Source: JBCCFW01 sp039029535 (lineage in GTDB: Bacteria > Acidobacteriota > JBCCFW01). Taken from it: DNA of 27,926 bases. The DNA lies in NCBI GenBank assembly GCA_039029535.1, contig JBCCFW010000096.1, forward strand, positions 1 to 27,926, written 5' to 3'. Shown piece after piece: positions 8,228 to 15,781 of the stretch; the first letter of the stretch is position 1, and each line of letters starts with the position of its first letter. The notes below the pieces were generated by a model. It searched no databases. It was not told where the DNA came from and was given only the letters and a program-made list of their open reading frames with translations. A program made the position numbers and the translations under genes.

Positions 8228-10518
8228 AGCTTCTGCATGCCCGTCAGGTAGACGTTCTCGACACCGTTGAGCAGGGCACCCAGGATCGGCGAGTCGAGCG
8301 CCTGGAGACGCGTCAGGGCCTCGCGGACCACCGGCGTGCGCTCCTGCGAAGCCCGCACGACGAAGACCACGCCGTCGACCCAACGGCTCAACGCCTCGGC
8401 GTCGACACCGCGGAGCACCGGCGGCGCGTCGATCAAGATGATCGAGAAGCGACGCGAGAGCTCGTCGAGCAGCTCTTCCATCCGGGAGGACCAGAGCAGG
8501 TCGGCCATCTTCGCTCGACCCACGCGCGGGATGATGGTCACGCCCGGCAGGCTGGTCGGCCAGAGGATGCTGTCGACCGAGATCGAGTCGGACGACAGGT
8601 ACTCACCCAGTCCGATCAGCGCGTGCACGGCGACGTCGCGCAGGTCCTCCGAGGCCATCGAGGCCTTCGCCAGGCTCCGCGGATCTTCACCGGAGTCCAT
8701 CTCGGCTTCCGGGAGGCTCCGGACGCGGGCGTCGACCATGACGACGCGCTCGCCCTCACGTCCCCAGCAAGCCGCGAGGTTGAGCGCAGCCGTCGTGCGT
8801 CCCTCGCCGCGTCGCGAGCTGGTGATGAGGATCCGGGCGCCTTCTCGAGGCACCGTGTGACGGATCCTCTTCGACAATCGCCTGAAGCCCTCGAGCAAGG
8901 GAGTGTCGTACTTGCCCGGCAAGATCTGCGCGCCATCCGAGAGGTCCGGCGTGACGCCGAGGATGGGCAGGTTCAGCTTGAGCGAGAGCTCCCGGGTCGA
9001 GCGGATCCGGGCATCGAGGATCTCGCGCAAGGCGAAGCAGGTCAGCGTGAGCAGCACGCCGCCCATGGTGACGGCCATGGCCAGCACCCGGCGATTCGAG
9101 CGCGTGGGCTGGTCGGGAGGCTGCGCTTCGGCGACGACCGTGAAGTCGGTCGGCAAGGACTCGCGGGTTCGACGCGCGACGACGAGATCACCCTCGATGC
9201 GCGCGAGCTCGACGGCGCGAGCCTGAACCTCGCGGGTGATCTGCGAGAAGAGCTGCGCCAACGGTGGGAGCTGAGTCTCGCGCTCACGGAGCCGGCTGGC
9301 CGTCGCCTCGAGGTAACCGATGCGCTCGTCGAGGGCGATCGAGCGTAGCTGAAGCTGGTACTGCTCCTCGAGGAGAAGACCGATCGGCGTCTTGCCACCG
9401 CCGAAACGCTGGAGGGCGCCTTGGATCTCCTCACGCTCGTTCTTCCAGCCCGCCGTCTGATTGGTGTCGACGGTCACGGCGCGCTGACGCTCGAGGTTGG
9501 CCTCCACGTCCTCGAGCTTCTCCTTGGACACGAGCCCTTGCTCGAAGAGCCGCAGGTTGCGCTCGTAGTCCGCCTCGAGCTTGCCCAGGCGAGCCTGGTT
9601 CGCTCGGAAGTCCTGGTCCTCCTCGATCTTCTCGTCGAGGAGCTTGAGCCGGGAGTTCAGGTTGGAGAAGCCCTCGGCGAAGACGCCGCTGCGATCGGCC
9701 TCCTCCATCTCGCGGCGGAGCTCCCCCACCCTTCGATCGAGGATCTCGTCCTGGCGATTCAGCGCTCGCCGATTCGACCGTGCTTCGCGTAGGAGGTTGT
9801 CGGTGCCGACCAAGTCCTGGACCAGCACCATCTCCTCGGCCTCGAGGTTGATGACCCCGTGCTCCTCCTTGAAGCGTTGCTCTTCTTCCTCGGCGCGCGA
9901 GAGCTGCGAGCGCACGGCGGTGAGCCCGCGCTCGAGATCACGGATGCGATCGGTGAGCTCCTTCATCCGCATGGACTGCTGGTGCTTGATGAACGACTGA
10001 CGGATGGTGTTCGCCACCAACGCGGCCATCTTCGGGTCGGTCCACTTGACCTTGATGACCATGAGATCGGTGTCGCGCGCGATGTTGACGTCGGTCGCGC
10101 CCTTGAGGCTCAGCAGGTCGATGGGCAGCTGGAGACGCTTGCGCGTATCCTCCAGGGTCGCCTGGAGCTCGACGAGATGCGACTGCGTGGGCAGCGACGG
10201 GGCCCGCACGCCGTGCGGAACTTCGAGGTCGGGACGGTAGAGCAGCACCGTCTCCGCCTTGTAGACCCGCACGCCGAGGAAGAGAGCCGCCAACACGCCA
10301 ACGGCGGCGGAGAGCCCGAAGCAGGCGAGCATCCACCAGCGCCACTTCCAGAGTCCGAGCACGAGCGTGCGGACGTCGAAAGGGAGCTGGTCTTCGCGAT
10401 CGGGCGCAGGGGGTGGAGGTGGAGGAGCAGCAGCAGTCATTGGACCACCAGGTGGCGGCGTGGCAGGACCGGCAAGGTTACCCCGATCCGAGCCGGTTCT
10501 CGGCAGGTTCACGTCCAT
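8224..10518 (-). CDS. Wzc/GumC-type polysaccharide co-polymerase with degenerate BY-kinase domain
   Basis: A 764-residue protein with the standard order: a Pro-rich cytoplasmic tail, TM1 (about 58-82), a Wzz-like periplasmic part with a long coiled coil (about 185-450), TM2 (about 477-497) and a C-terminal BY-kinase-like ATPase domain (about 540-764). Such proteins control chain length and export of capsule or exopolysaccharide. Fold signatures remain: GLGEYL (637-642), Walker B IILIDAPP (693-700) and GVVFVVRA. However, Walker A reads RRGEGRTT with R574 where GEGKT/S is expected, Walker A' reads VDARVR (D596, with Arg at the second Asp position), and the usual C-terminal tyrosine cluster is reduced to Y757. 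ATP hydrolysis and autophosphorylation are therefore doubtful. The ATG at 10518 follows the previous stop as TGAGATG; methionine 27 is an alternative start. HEAT-like protein follows in CTGA overlap. Confidence 0.93.
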   Translation of the reverse strand: MDVNLPRTGSDRGNLAGPATPPPGGPMTAAAPPPPPPAPDREDQLPFDVRTLVLGLWKWRWWMLACFGLSAAVGVLAALFLGVRVYKAETVLLYRPDLEVPHGVRAPSLPTQSHLVELQATLEDTRKRLQLPIDLLSLKGATDVNIARDTDLMVIKVKWTDPKMAALVANTIRQSFIKHQQSMRMKELTDRIRDLERGLTAVRSQLSRAEEEEQRFKEEHGVINLEAEEMVLVQDLVGTDNLLREARSNRRALNRQDEILDRRVGELRREMEEADRSGVFAEGFSNLNSRLKLLDEKIEEDQDFRANQARLGKLEADYERNLRLFEQGLVSKEKLEDVEANLERQRAVTVDTNQTAGWKNEREEIQGALQRFGGGKTPIGLLLEEQYQLQLRSIALDERIGYLEATASRLRERETQLPPLAQLFSQITREVQARAVELARIEGDLVVARRTRESLPTDFTVVAEAQPPDQPTRSNRRVLAMAVTMGGVLLTLTCFALREILDARIRSTRELSLKLNLPILGVTPDLSDGAQILPGKYDTPLLEGFRRLSKRIRHTVPREGARILITSSRRGEGRTTAALNLAACWGREGERVVMVDARVRSLPEAEMDSGEDPRSLAKASMASEDLRDVAVHALIGLGEYLSSDSISVDSILWPTSLPGVTIIPRVGRAKMADLLWSSRMEELLDELSRRFSIILIDAPPVLRGVDAEALSRWVDGVVFVVRASQERTPVVREALTRLQALDSPILGALLNGVENVYLTGMQKL

Positions 10519-10519
10519 C

Positions 10520-12016
10520 TCAAGGTCTTTCGGACGGCACGCCCCAGCCGGTGAGACGACCGAGGTAGCCGAGGGCGAGCGACAGATCTCCGGAGCCCCT
10601 CGCCCGCACCGCGCGCAGGCACTCGGCGGCGCGCAGCTCGTCCGCGCTGCCCATCACGCCATGTCGCACGAAACCGGAATCGATGAGGCCGGCCGGAGTC
10701 GGCAACAGAACCTGGCGCAGGGACTCGGGCAGCGCCAGGAGCTCTTCCCGACTTCGGGGCCGCACGCCGAACAAGGCCAGGCGCCCGGTCGCGACGCTGA
10801 GCAGGCCGGGCAGCACGCGAGTGATGAGGTCGCTCAGCCCCTCGGCCGGACCGTCGTCGACGGCGCGGAAGCTCCACGCACGGTGCATGCGCCACGACTC
10901 CGGCTCGGGCGGGGCCGGCTGGATCACGAGCTCCCGCGTGCGACGCCAGGGCGAGCGGCCCGACAGCAGCCGAACGAGCATGGCCAGCAGGAAGACCGGG
11001 CTGCCGATCAACAACAGCAAGATGGCGACCGAGCGTCGGGCCAGGGCACGCAGGATGCCACCGCGCAAGTCGCGGCCCGACAGCAGGCTCGAGTCGGTCA
11101 CGGTCTGCGCCGTCTCTTGCTCGACGCTGAGATACGCCGGACCGTCGACCAGCGAGCGCTCGAGGTCGACATCTTCACCGACGTGGCTCTCCGGAAGCAC
11201 GAGCGTCTCGCGCAACCGTGCTCCGGCAGCGACCACCGAGCCCGCCCCGATGCAGGTCCCGGGACCGACCTGGGCGCCCGCGCCGATGCTCGCCGACTCG
11301 CCGATGTAGGCAGGTGCAACGATTCGCGCGTCGGGATGGATCTCGACACCCCGTCCGAGTTGGAGACCGGGCGACACTTCCCGACCGGTGATGAGCAGGC
11401 CCCACTCCTTGCGCACGGAAGTGAGGAGCTGGCTCGACTGCGCCGACAGCAAGGCCGTCAGCGGGCTCACGGTGAGCGGACGTCCCGTCGGCTCGAGCAA
11501 GCCGGCCACTCGCGCCCGCCCGAGGAACCACTCGTCGAGCTCCGCATCCGTCAGCCCTTCGGGAAGACGCGCGAGCTCTCCCGCCGGCACCAAGGTCCAG
11601 CCGGAGGGCACGACCTCGTCGCCCTCGGCGTGCGTCCACGGGATCGGACCGTCGGGCGCGTGATGGAGGTCGGGCAGCTTCGAGAGCTGAGGCAAGCGAT
11701 CGGCACGCGCGAGCAGGCACCAGTCGTCGGAGCGATCGGCCAGGACCCGGAGGCGATCGATGGCCGCATCGGGTCCTCGCACGAGCTGCGTGCGCGCCCG
11801 AACTCCCCAGCGCGAGCCGTCATCGATGAGCTCCTCGATGGCCTCGGCGTGCCAGCTCGCCAGCACCTCGAGCTCCGTCGCACCCAGCGCGACGAGACGC
11901 TCGACCACGTGCTGCAAGAACGGACGGTCGAGCAGCGGGAGCATGCAGGCCGGACGACGAGCGTCGAGCGCCGGGTGATCCGAGAGTCGCGCGGTGGCGA
12001 GCACGAGCGCCTTCAT
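10520..12016 (-). CDS. Nucleotidyltransferase-like / hexapeptide-repeat / membrane sugar-transferase-like fusion
   Basis: A 498-residue protein in three parts. Residues 1-210 follow the sugar-phosphate nucleotidyltransferase plan (MKALVLATA, MLPLLDRPFLQHVVERL), but the GGxGTRLxP nucleotide loop is replaced by ATARLSDHP, so catalysis is unlikely. Residues about 218-300 form a left-handed beta-helix of hexapeptide repeats (IGESASIGAGAQVGPGTCIG and so on). A membrane helix (about 328-352) leads to a tail resembling a phosphoglycosyl transferase: ATGRLALFGVRPRSREEL at about 409-426 mimics GDMSLVGPRP, and PAGLIDSGFVRHG mimics the PGLTGxWQVSGR block. The catalytic DE pair is absent. It overlaps the GT26 gene by ATGA, and its stop is one base from the Wzc-like start. 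It is probably a structural or regulatory part of the glycan machinery. Confidence 0.85.
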   Translation of the reverse strand: MKALVLATARLSDHPALDARRPACMLPLLDRPFLQHVVERLVALGATELEVLASWHAEAIEELIDDGSRWGVRARTQLVRGPDAAIDRLRVLADRSDDWCLLARADRLPQLSKLPDLHHAPDGPIPWTHAEGDEVVPSGWTLVPAGELARLPEGLTDAELDEWFLGRARVAGLLEPTGRPLTVSPLTALLSAQSSQLLTSVRKEWGLLITGREVSPGLQLGRGVEIHPDARIVAPAYIGESASIGAGAQVGPGTCIGAGSVVAAGARLRETLVLPESHVGEDVDLERSLVDGPAYLSVEQETAQTVTDSSLLSGRDLRGGILRALARRSVAILLLLIGSPVFLLAMLVRLLSGRSPWRRTRELVIQPAPPEPESWRMHRAWSFRAVDDGPAEGLSDLITRVLPGLLSVATGRLALFGVRPRSREELLALPESLRQVLLPTPAGLIDSGFVRHGVMGSADELRAAECLRAVRARGSGDLSLALGYLGRLTGWGVPSERP

Positions 12017-13293
12017 CGCGTCGTCCTCCGCCAGTCGGTCCGCAGGCTGCGCCAGAGGAAGCTCACGTTGCCGATGAGGTAACGACGCCAGAGACGTCCA
12101 GGCTCCTGCAAGAGTCGGTAGGTCCACTCGAGCCCCAGGTCGCGGAGAAAGAGCGGAGCCCGCGGCAGGCGACCCGAGTAGAAGTCGAAGAGCCCACCCA
12201 CCGCCAGCCCGAGCTTCGCGCCCGTCGCCGGCAGGTGCTCGTGGAGCCACAGCTCCTGACGGGGCACGCCCATGGCGACCAGCAAGACGTCGGCACCGCT
12301 CTCGGCGATGCCTGCGACGACCTGCCCCTCTTCTTCGTCCGTGAAGTAGCCGTCGCGATGTCCAGCGATGACGAGACCCGGGTGCTCGCGCTCGACGTAC
12401 TCCACCACGCCCTGCACGACCTCGGGTCGTGCGCCCAGGAGGTAGATCGAGCAGCCACGCTGCGACAGCTCGGTACACAGCTCCGGGAACAGGTCGGTGC
12501 CGTTGACGTTGTCGGCCAGGACCTCGCCGGCCAGGCGCGCACCGATCTTCATGCCGCTACCATCGGCGAAGACCCACTCGGCCGCGTCACAGGCACCACG
12601 ATAGCTGGCGTCGTGCGCTGCCACGTTGGCGCAGTGCGCGTTGATGAACACGACGTTGCGCGAGCCGTCACCCTTCTCGGCATGCTCGCCCAGCCGCTGC
12701 AAGGTCGTGTCCATGTCGAGGTTGTCGATGCGCAGGCCCTGCACGTGGATGGTCTCGCCGCTCGCGGCGCGCGCCGTGCCGAAGACGAGACGGACGAACA
12801 GGGCCGCCGCGATCATCTTGAGATCGGACAGCGGTCGCCGGGGGCGACGACGCTCACGCTCCGGCCCCGCGGGCGCCGAGGCTGCGGCGGCGTTGCGTTC
12901 GAACCACCACGGCCCCACGAGCCCCGGTCGTTCCGAAGGCGGCGGCTCACCCGGCAAGCCCGGCTCGGGACCGATGAGCTGAAGGTTGCCGATCACGACG
13001 TCGTACAGGCGGGGCCACGAGGTCGCCGCCAATCGCTCGAGCACGCGACCGGTCCGACCGGCGGGCATCCAAAAACATGAGAGCAAGAGGATGCGACCGC
13101 GCTCACCGAGGGCTCGAGTGCGACGCCAGCGTGCTCCCAGCAGCAGGGCGACGAGCCCCGCCGGGATCACGACGATGAGGGCGAGCAGCGCCAGCGCCAG
13201 GTCGAACAGGCGGACGAGGAGCCCGCCGTTCGACGGCTCGTCCGGAGTGGACGAGACGGGACCCACCGGTGAAGACACCTCGGGAGCCGCCAC
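12013..13293 (-). CDS. WecG/TagA/CpsF-family glycosyltransferase (GT26) with N-terminal decayed sugar-transferase segment
   Basis: A 426-residue protein. The C-terminal part (about 181-420) is a GT26 domain: FINAHCANV, AEWVFADGSGMKIGARL (D244, at the position of the catalytic aspartate of TagA), NVNGTDLFPEL (262-272), MGVPRQELW, and GGLFDFYSGRLPRAP (366-380). GT26 enzymes add an N-acetylmannosaminuronate, N-acetylmannosamine or similar residue to a lipid-linked sugar. The N-terminal 160 residues contain a membrane helix (about 28-53) and NLQLIGPEPGLPGE (103-116) followed by ERPGLVGPWWFERN, matching the later blocks of phosphoglycosyl transferases but without the catalytic Asp-Glu pair. GT26 is normally about 240 residues, so this is a fusion. 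The start is GTG at 13293, three bases after the previous stop. Confidence 0.9.
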   Translation of the reverse strand: MAAPEVSSPVGPVSSTPDEPSNGGLLVRLFDLALALLALIVVIPAGLVALLLGARWRRTRALGERGRILLLSCFWMPAGRTGRVLERLAATSWPRLYDVVIGNLQLIGPEPGLPGEPPPSERPGLVGPWWFERNAAAASAPAGPERERRRPRRPLSDLKMIAAALFVRLVFGTARAASGETIHVQGLRIDNLDMDTTLQRLGEHAEKGDGSRNVVFINAHCANVAAHDASYRGACDAAEWVFADGSGMKIGARLAGEVLADNVNGTDLFPELCTELSQRGCSIYLLGARPEVVQGVVEYVEREHPGLVIAGHRDGYFTDEEEGQVVAGIAESGADVLLVAMGVPRQELWLHEHLPATGAKLGLAVGGLFDFYSGRLPRAPLFLRDLGLEWTYRLLQEPGRLWRRYLIGNVSFLWRSLRTDWRRTTR

Positions 13294-13296
13294 GTC

Positions 13297-14016
13297 TCAG
13301 TACGCCCCCTTCCCACCGATGACGGCGGGAACGGTCTTGGCGATGAGCTCGACGTCGAGGGCGGTGTTGCGGGACTCGATGTAGTCGATGTCGAGCTCGA
13401 CCTGACGGTCGAAGGGGATCTCGCCTCGACCGCTGACCTGCCAGATGCAGGTGAGACCGGGCGTCACGTCGAGCCGACGACGCTGAGCCAGCGTGTAGTG
13501 CTCGACCTCGGAGGGAACCGGCGGCCGCGGTCCGACCAAGCTCATGTGTCCTCGCAGCACGCAGAGGAGCTGCGGGAGCTCGTCGAGGCTCGTGCGGCGG
13601 AGGAAGCGACCGATCGGCGTGACGCGGGGGTCGCGCTTCATCTTGAAGGTCACGCCCGCCTCACCGTGGTCGTTGGCGGCCATCAGCGCGGCCTTGCGTG
13701 CCTCGGCGTCGACGCACATCGAGCGGAACTTCGGGAAGGCGAAGTGACGACCGAAGCGTCCGACCCGCGTCTGCCAGAAGAGCACCGGACCACCGTCGTG
13801 GAACTTGATGGCCGCAGCGATGAAGGCGATGAACGGCGAGAAGACGAGGATGGCCGAGCCCGACGCGACGATGTCGAGCGTGCGCTTGGCGGCGCGCTCC
13901 AGGCGCAGCCGCGAAGCCCACCGCAGGCGTCTCAGACGCGAGCGCAAGCGCGCTCCCGAGCGTCGAGGTGAGAGCGCCTGCGGCACGCGCCGCGGTCCCG
14001 CCGGAGGCTGGCTCAC
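13297..14016 (-). CDS. Polyprenyl-phosphate phosphoglycosyl transferase (bacterial sugar transferase)
   Basis: A 239-residue monotopic phosphoglycosyl transferase that would transfer a sugar-1-phosphate from a UDP-sugar to undecaprenyl phosphate, the first step of glycan assembly. A basic tail (1-40) precedes the single membrane segment (KRTLDIV, then about 48-72). GGPVLFWQTRVGRFGRHFAF, the PKFRSM block, RTSLDELPQL (141-150, catalytic D145-E146), HMSLVGPRPPVPSEV and PGLTCIWQVSGR are all intact. The N-terminal four-helix domain of WcaJ/WbaP is lacking, so it resembles the compact PglC-like class, though longer. The start overlaps the kinase gene by ATGA. It is probably the committed priming enzyme of the locus. 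The sugar specificity cannot be read from sequence. Confidence 0.96.
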   Translation of the reverse strand: MSQPPAGPRRVPQALSPRRSGARLRSRLRRLRWASRLRLERAAKRTLDIVASGSAILVFSPFIAFIAAAIKFHDGGPVLFWQTRVGRFGRHFAFPKFRSMCVDAEARKAALMAANDHGEAGVTFKMKRDPRVTPIGRFLRRTSLDELPQLLCVLRGHMSLVGPRPPVPSEVEHYTLAQRRRLDVTPGLTCIWQVSGRGEIPFDRQVELDIDYIESRNTALDVELIAKTVPAVIGGKGAY

Positions 14017-14639
14017 GAGCGCACCTCCAGGGCGGCCGTCACCGCGGCGAGCGACGACTCGAGACTTTCTCGCGCGTCGAGGACGAGATCGGCGTTCGCC
14101 CGCGACGGCTCGACGTGACGCTGGTGCATCGGCCAGACCGTGTCCAGGAACTGACGCCGGATCGACTCGGGGTCACGACCGCGCTCGACCCCGTCTCGGG
14201 CCGCGCGTCGGCTCAGGCAGAGCTCGCGATCGGCGTCGAGGTAGACCGCGAGGTCGAGACGCTCTCGAAGGGGTGGCCAGGCGAGAACGTGGAGACCTTC
14301 GACGACGATGAGCTCGGCCGGTGCGACCGGCGTGCTCCCTTCGAGTCTACAGTGAGTCGCAAAGTCATATCGGGGCGCCGCCACCGTGCGACCGGCGACG
14401 AGCTCACCCAGGTGCTCGACCAGCAAGTCCAGCTCGAGCGCCGAGGGCTCGTCGAAGTTCACGCGCGCCCGCTCGGCCTCGTCGAGCTGCGACAGGTCGC
14501 GGTAGTACCAGTCGAGCGCGACCAAGCGCGCGCTCCCTTCGGGCCGACTCTCGACGAGCCGCCGCGCGAGGGAGCTCTTGCCGCTCCCGGAGCCACCGGC
14601 CACGCCGATGACATGCGGTCGGATCGTCGACTCGCTCAC
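14013..14639 (-). CDS. Uridine-kinase-like P-loop kinase
   Basis: A 208-residue protein with the uridine kinase pattern and normal length. It has Walker A GGSGSGKSS (15-23, K21), DWYYRD (43-48), NFDEPSALE (61-69), PRYDFATH (89-96), VVEGLHVL (112-119) and the lid segment RRAARDGVERGRD (144-156), followed by QFLDTVWPMHQRHVEPSR, all hallmarks of the Udk/phosphoribulokinase family. Uridine kinase makes UMP from uridine, or CMP from cytidine, in pyrimidine salvage. It is embedded by GTGA/ATGA overlaps between a glycosyltransferase and the phosphoglycosyl transferase, which suggests either recycling of the nucleoside released by UDP/CMP-sugar use or a different acceptor altogether. The start is GTG at 14639. 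Confidence 0.88.
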   Translation of the reverse strand: MSESTIRPHVIGVAGGSGSGKSSLARRLVESRPEGSARLVALDWYYRDLSQLDEAERARVNFDEPSALELDLLVEHLGELVAGRTVAAPRYDFATHCRLEGSTPVAPAELIVVEGLHVLAWPPLRERLDLAVYLDADRELCLSRRAARDGVERGRDPESIRRQFLDTVWPMHQRHVEPSRANADLVLDARESLESSLAAVTAALEVRS

Positions 14640-15781
14640 GCCGTTTGCCCCGCTGCCTGCTCGAGCACGTCGAGGGTCGCCTGGGCCGTGCGCTCCCAGG
14701 TGAAGGTCTTGCAGCGTTCGGTCCCCGCCGCGATGAGCTCGGTGCGGCGGGCCTCGTCGGTCAGGATGGTCTCGAGCGCGGCCTCCAGCTCGGAGGCGCT
14801 CTCGGGGTCGAAGAGCAGCGCCGCATCACCCGCCACCTCGGGCAGGGAAGAGCGGTTCGCACAGGCCACCGGCACGCCCGACGCCATGGCCTCGAGCAGC
14901 GGCAGGCCGAAGCCCTCGTAGAGCGAGGGGAAGACGAACGCCGCCGCGCTGCGATGAAGAGCAGGCAGGACGGCGTTGGGAACGAAGCCGGCGAAGAGAA
15001 CCTCGTCGTTCTTCGCATGACGTGCCGCGGCCGCGTGGATCTCCTCGGCCCGGAACCAGTCGCCGCCGGTGAGCACGAGCTGATGCGGCAGGCCGAGTCG
15101 CTCCCGGACCTTGCAGAAGGCCTCGATGAGTCGTGCATGCCCCTTGCCGGGGTGCTCGAGACGCGACACGTAGAGAACGTAGGGCGAGCGCACGCCCAGC
15201 TCACGAGCGTCCTCTTCCGACAGCGCGTCGGCGCGACCGATGGGCTGGAAGGTGTCGTGGTCGACGCCGAGATGCGTGACGACGACGCGGTCCTCGGGCA
15301 CGCGCGACTGCTCGACGATGTCGCGCTTGCTGCTCTCGGACACGGTGAGGATCTTCGTCAGCCCACGAGCCAGGCGAGGCACGAGGGTCAGGCTCCAGGC
15401 CGAGCGGAGCTTGTCGTACTTGCCCTTCACGTGCAGGCCCGAGAGGTCGTGCACGGTGCCCACGGAAGGACAGGACACCTTCGCTGGCAGTCGACGGTTG
15501 GCAGCGGGCAAGAACACGACGTCCCAACCGCGACGTCGACACCAGCCGGGCAAGGCGAGCTGATGCCAGAGCAGGCTCGGGATGGGCTTGCGGCTGCGGT
15601 CGGAGACCTCGAAGGTCGGGATGCCGTGATCGCCGAAGCCGTCGAAGTCGTCCCGGTGCGAGAGGATCTCGAAGAGATCGCTTCGCCCGCTGCGACGAAA
15701 CTCCGACAGCAGCATCGTCAGGTAGCGTCCGATGCCCGAGCGCCCCCCGTCGCAACCGAAGGTGGTGAGCCCGACCTTCAT
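14636..15781 (-). CDS. Glycosyltransferase family 4 (GT-B)
   Basis: A 381-residue retaining glycosyltransferase. The N-terminal half begins MKVGLTTFGCDGGRSGIGRY, with the glycine-rich acceptor-side loop, and includes PAANRRLP and VGTVHDLSGLH. The C-terminal GT4 domain includes VLYVSRLEHPGKGHARLIEAF (in parts), FAGFVPNAVLPALH and the EX7E motif VFPSLYEGFGLPLLEAMASG, where the two glutamates contact donor sugar and nucleotide. Length and spacing are normal. It is a soluble or peripheral membrane protein that extends the lipid-linked glycan; donor and acceptor are not predictable. It overlaps both neighbours by four bases. The sequence is closest in style to mannosyl- or rhamnosyl-transferases of capsule loci, but this is impression only. 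Confidence 0.95.
   Translation of the reverse strand: MKVGLTTFGCDGGRSGIGRYLTMLLSEFRRSGRSDLFEILSHRDDFDGFGDHGIPTFEVSDRSRKPIPSLLWHQLALPGWCRRRGWDVVFLPAANRRLPAKVSCPSVGTVHDLSGLHVKGKYDKLRSAWSLTLVPRLARGLTKILTVSESSKRDIVEQSRVPEDRVVVTHLGVDHDTFQPIGRADALSEEDARELGVRSPYVLYVSRLEHPGKGHARLIEAFCKVRERLGLPHQLVLTGGDWFRAEEIHAAAARHAKNDEVLFAGFVPNAVLPALHRSAAAFVFPSLYEGFGLPLLEAMASGVPVACANRSSLPEVAGDAALLFDPESASELEAALETILTDEARRTELIAAGTERCKTFTWERTAQATLDVLEQAAGQTA

Noticed and set aside
8228..8383. ATG-initiated form of the helical-repeat protein starting at 8383
   Set aside because: It would overlap the Wzc-like kinase domain by 160 bp and adds Arg/Gly/Pro-rich sequence typical of an off-frame translation.
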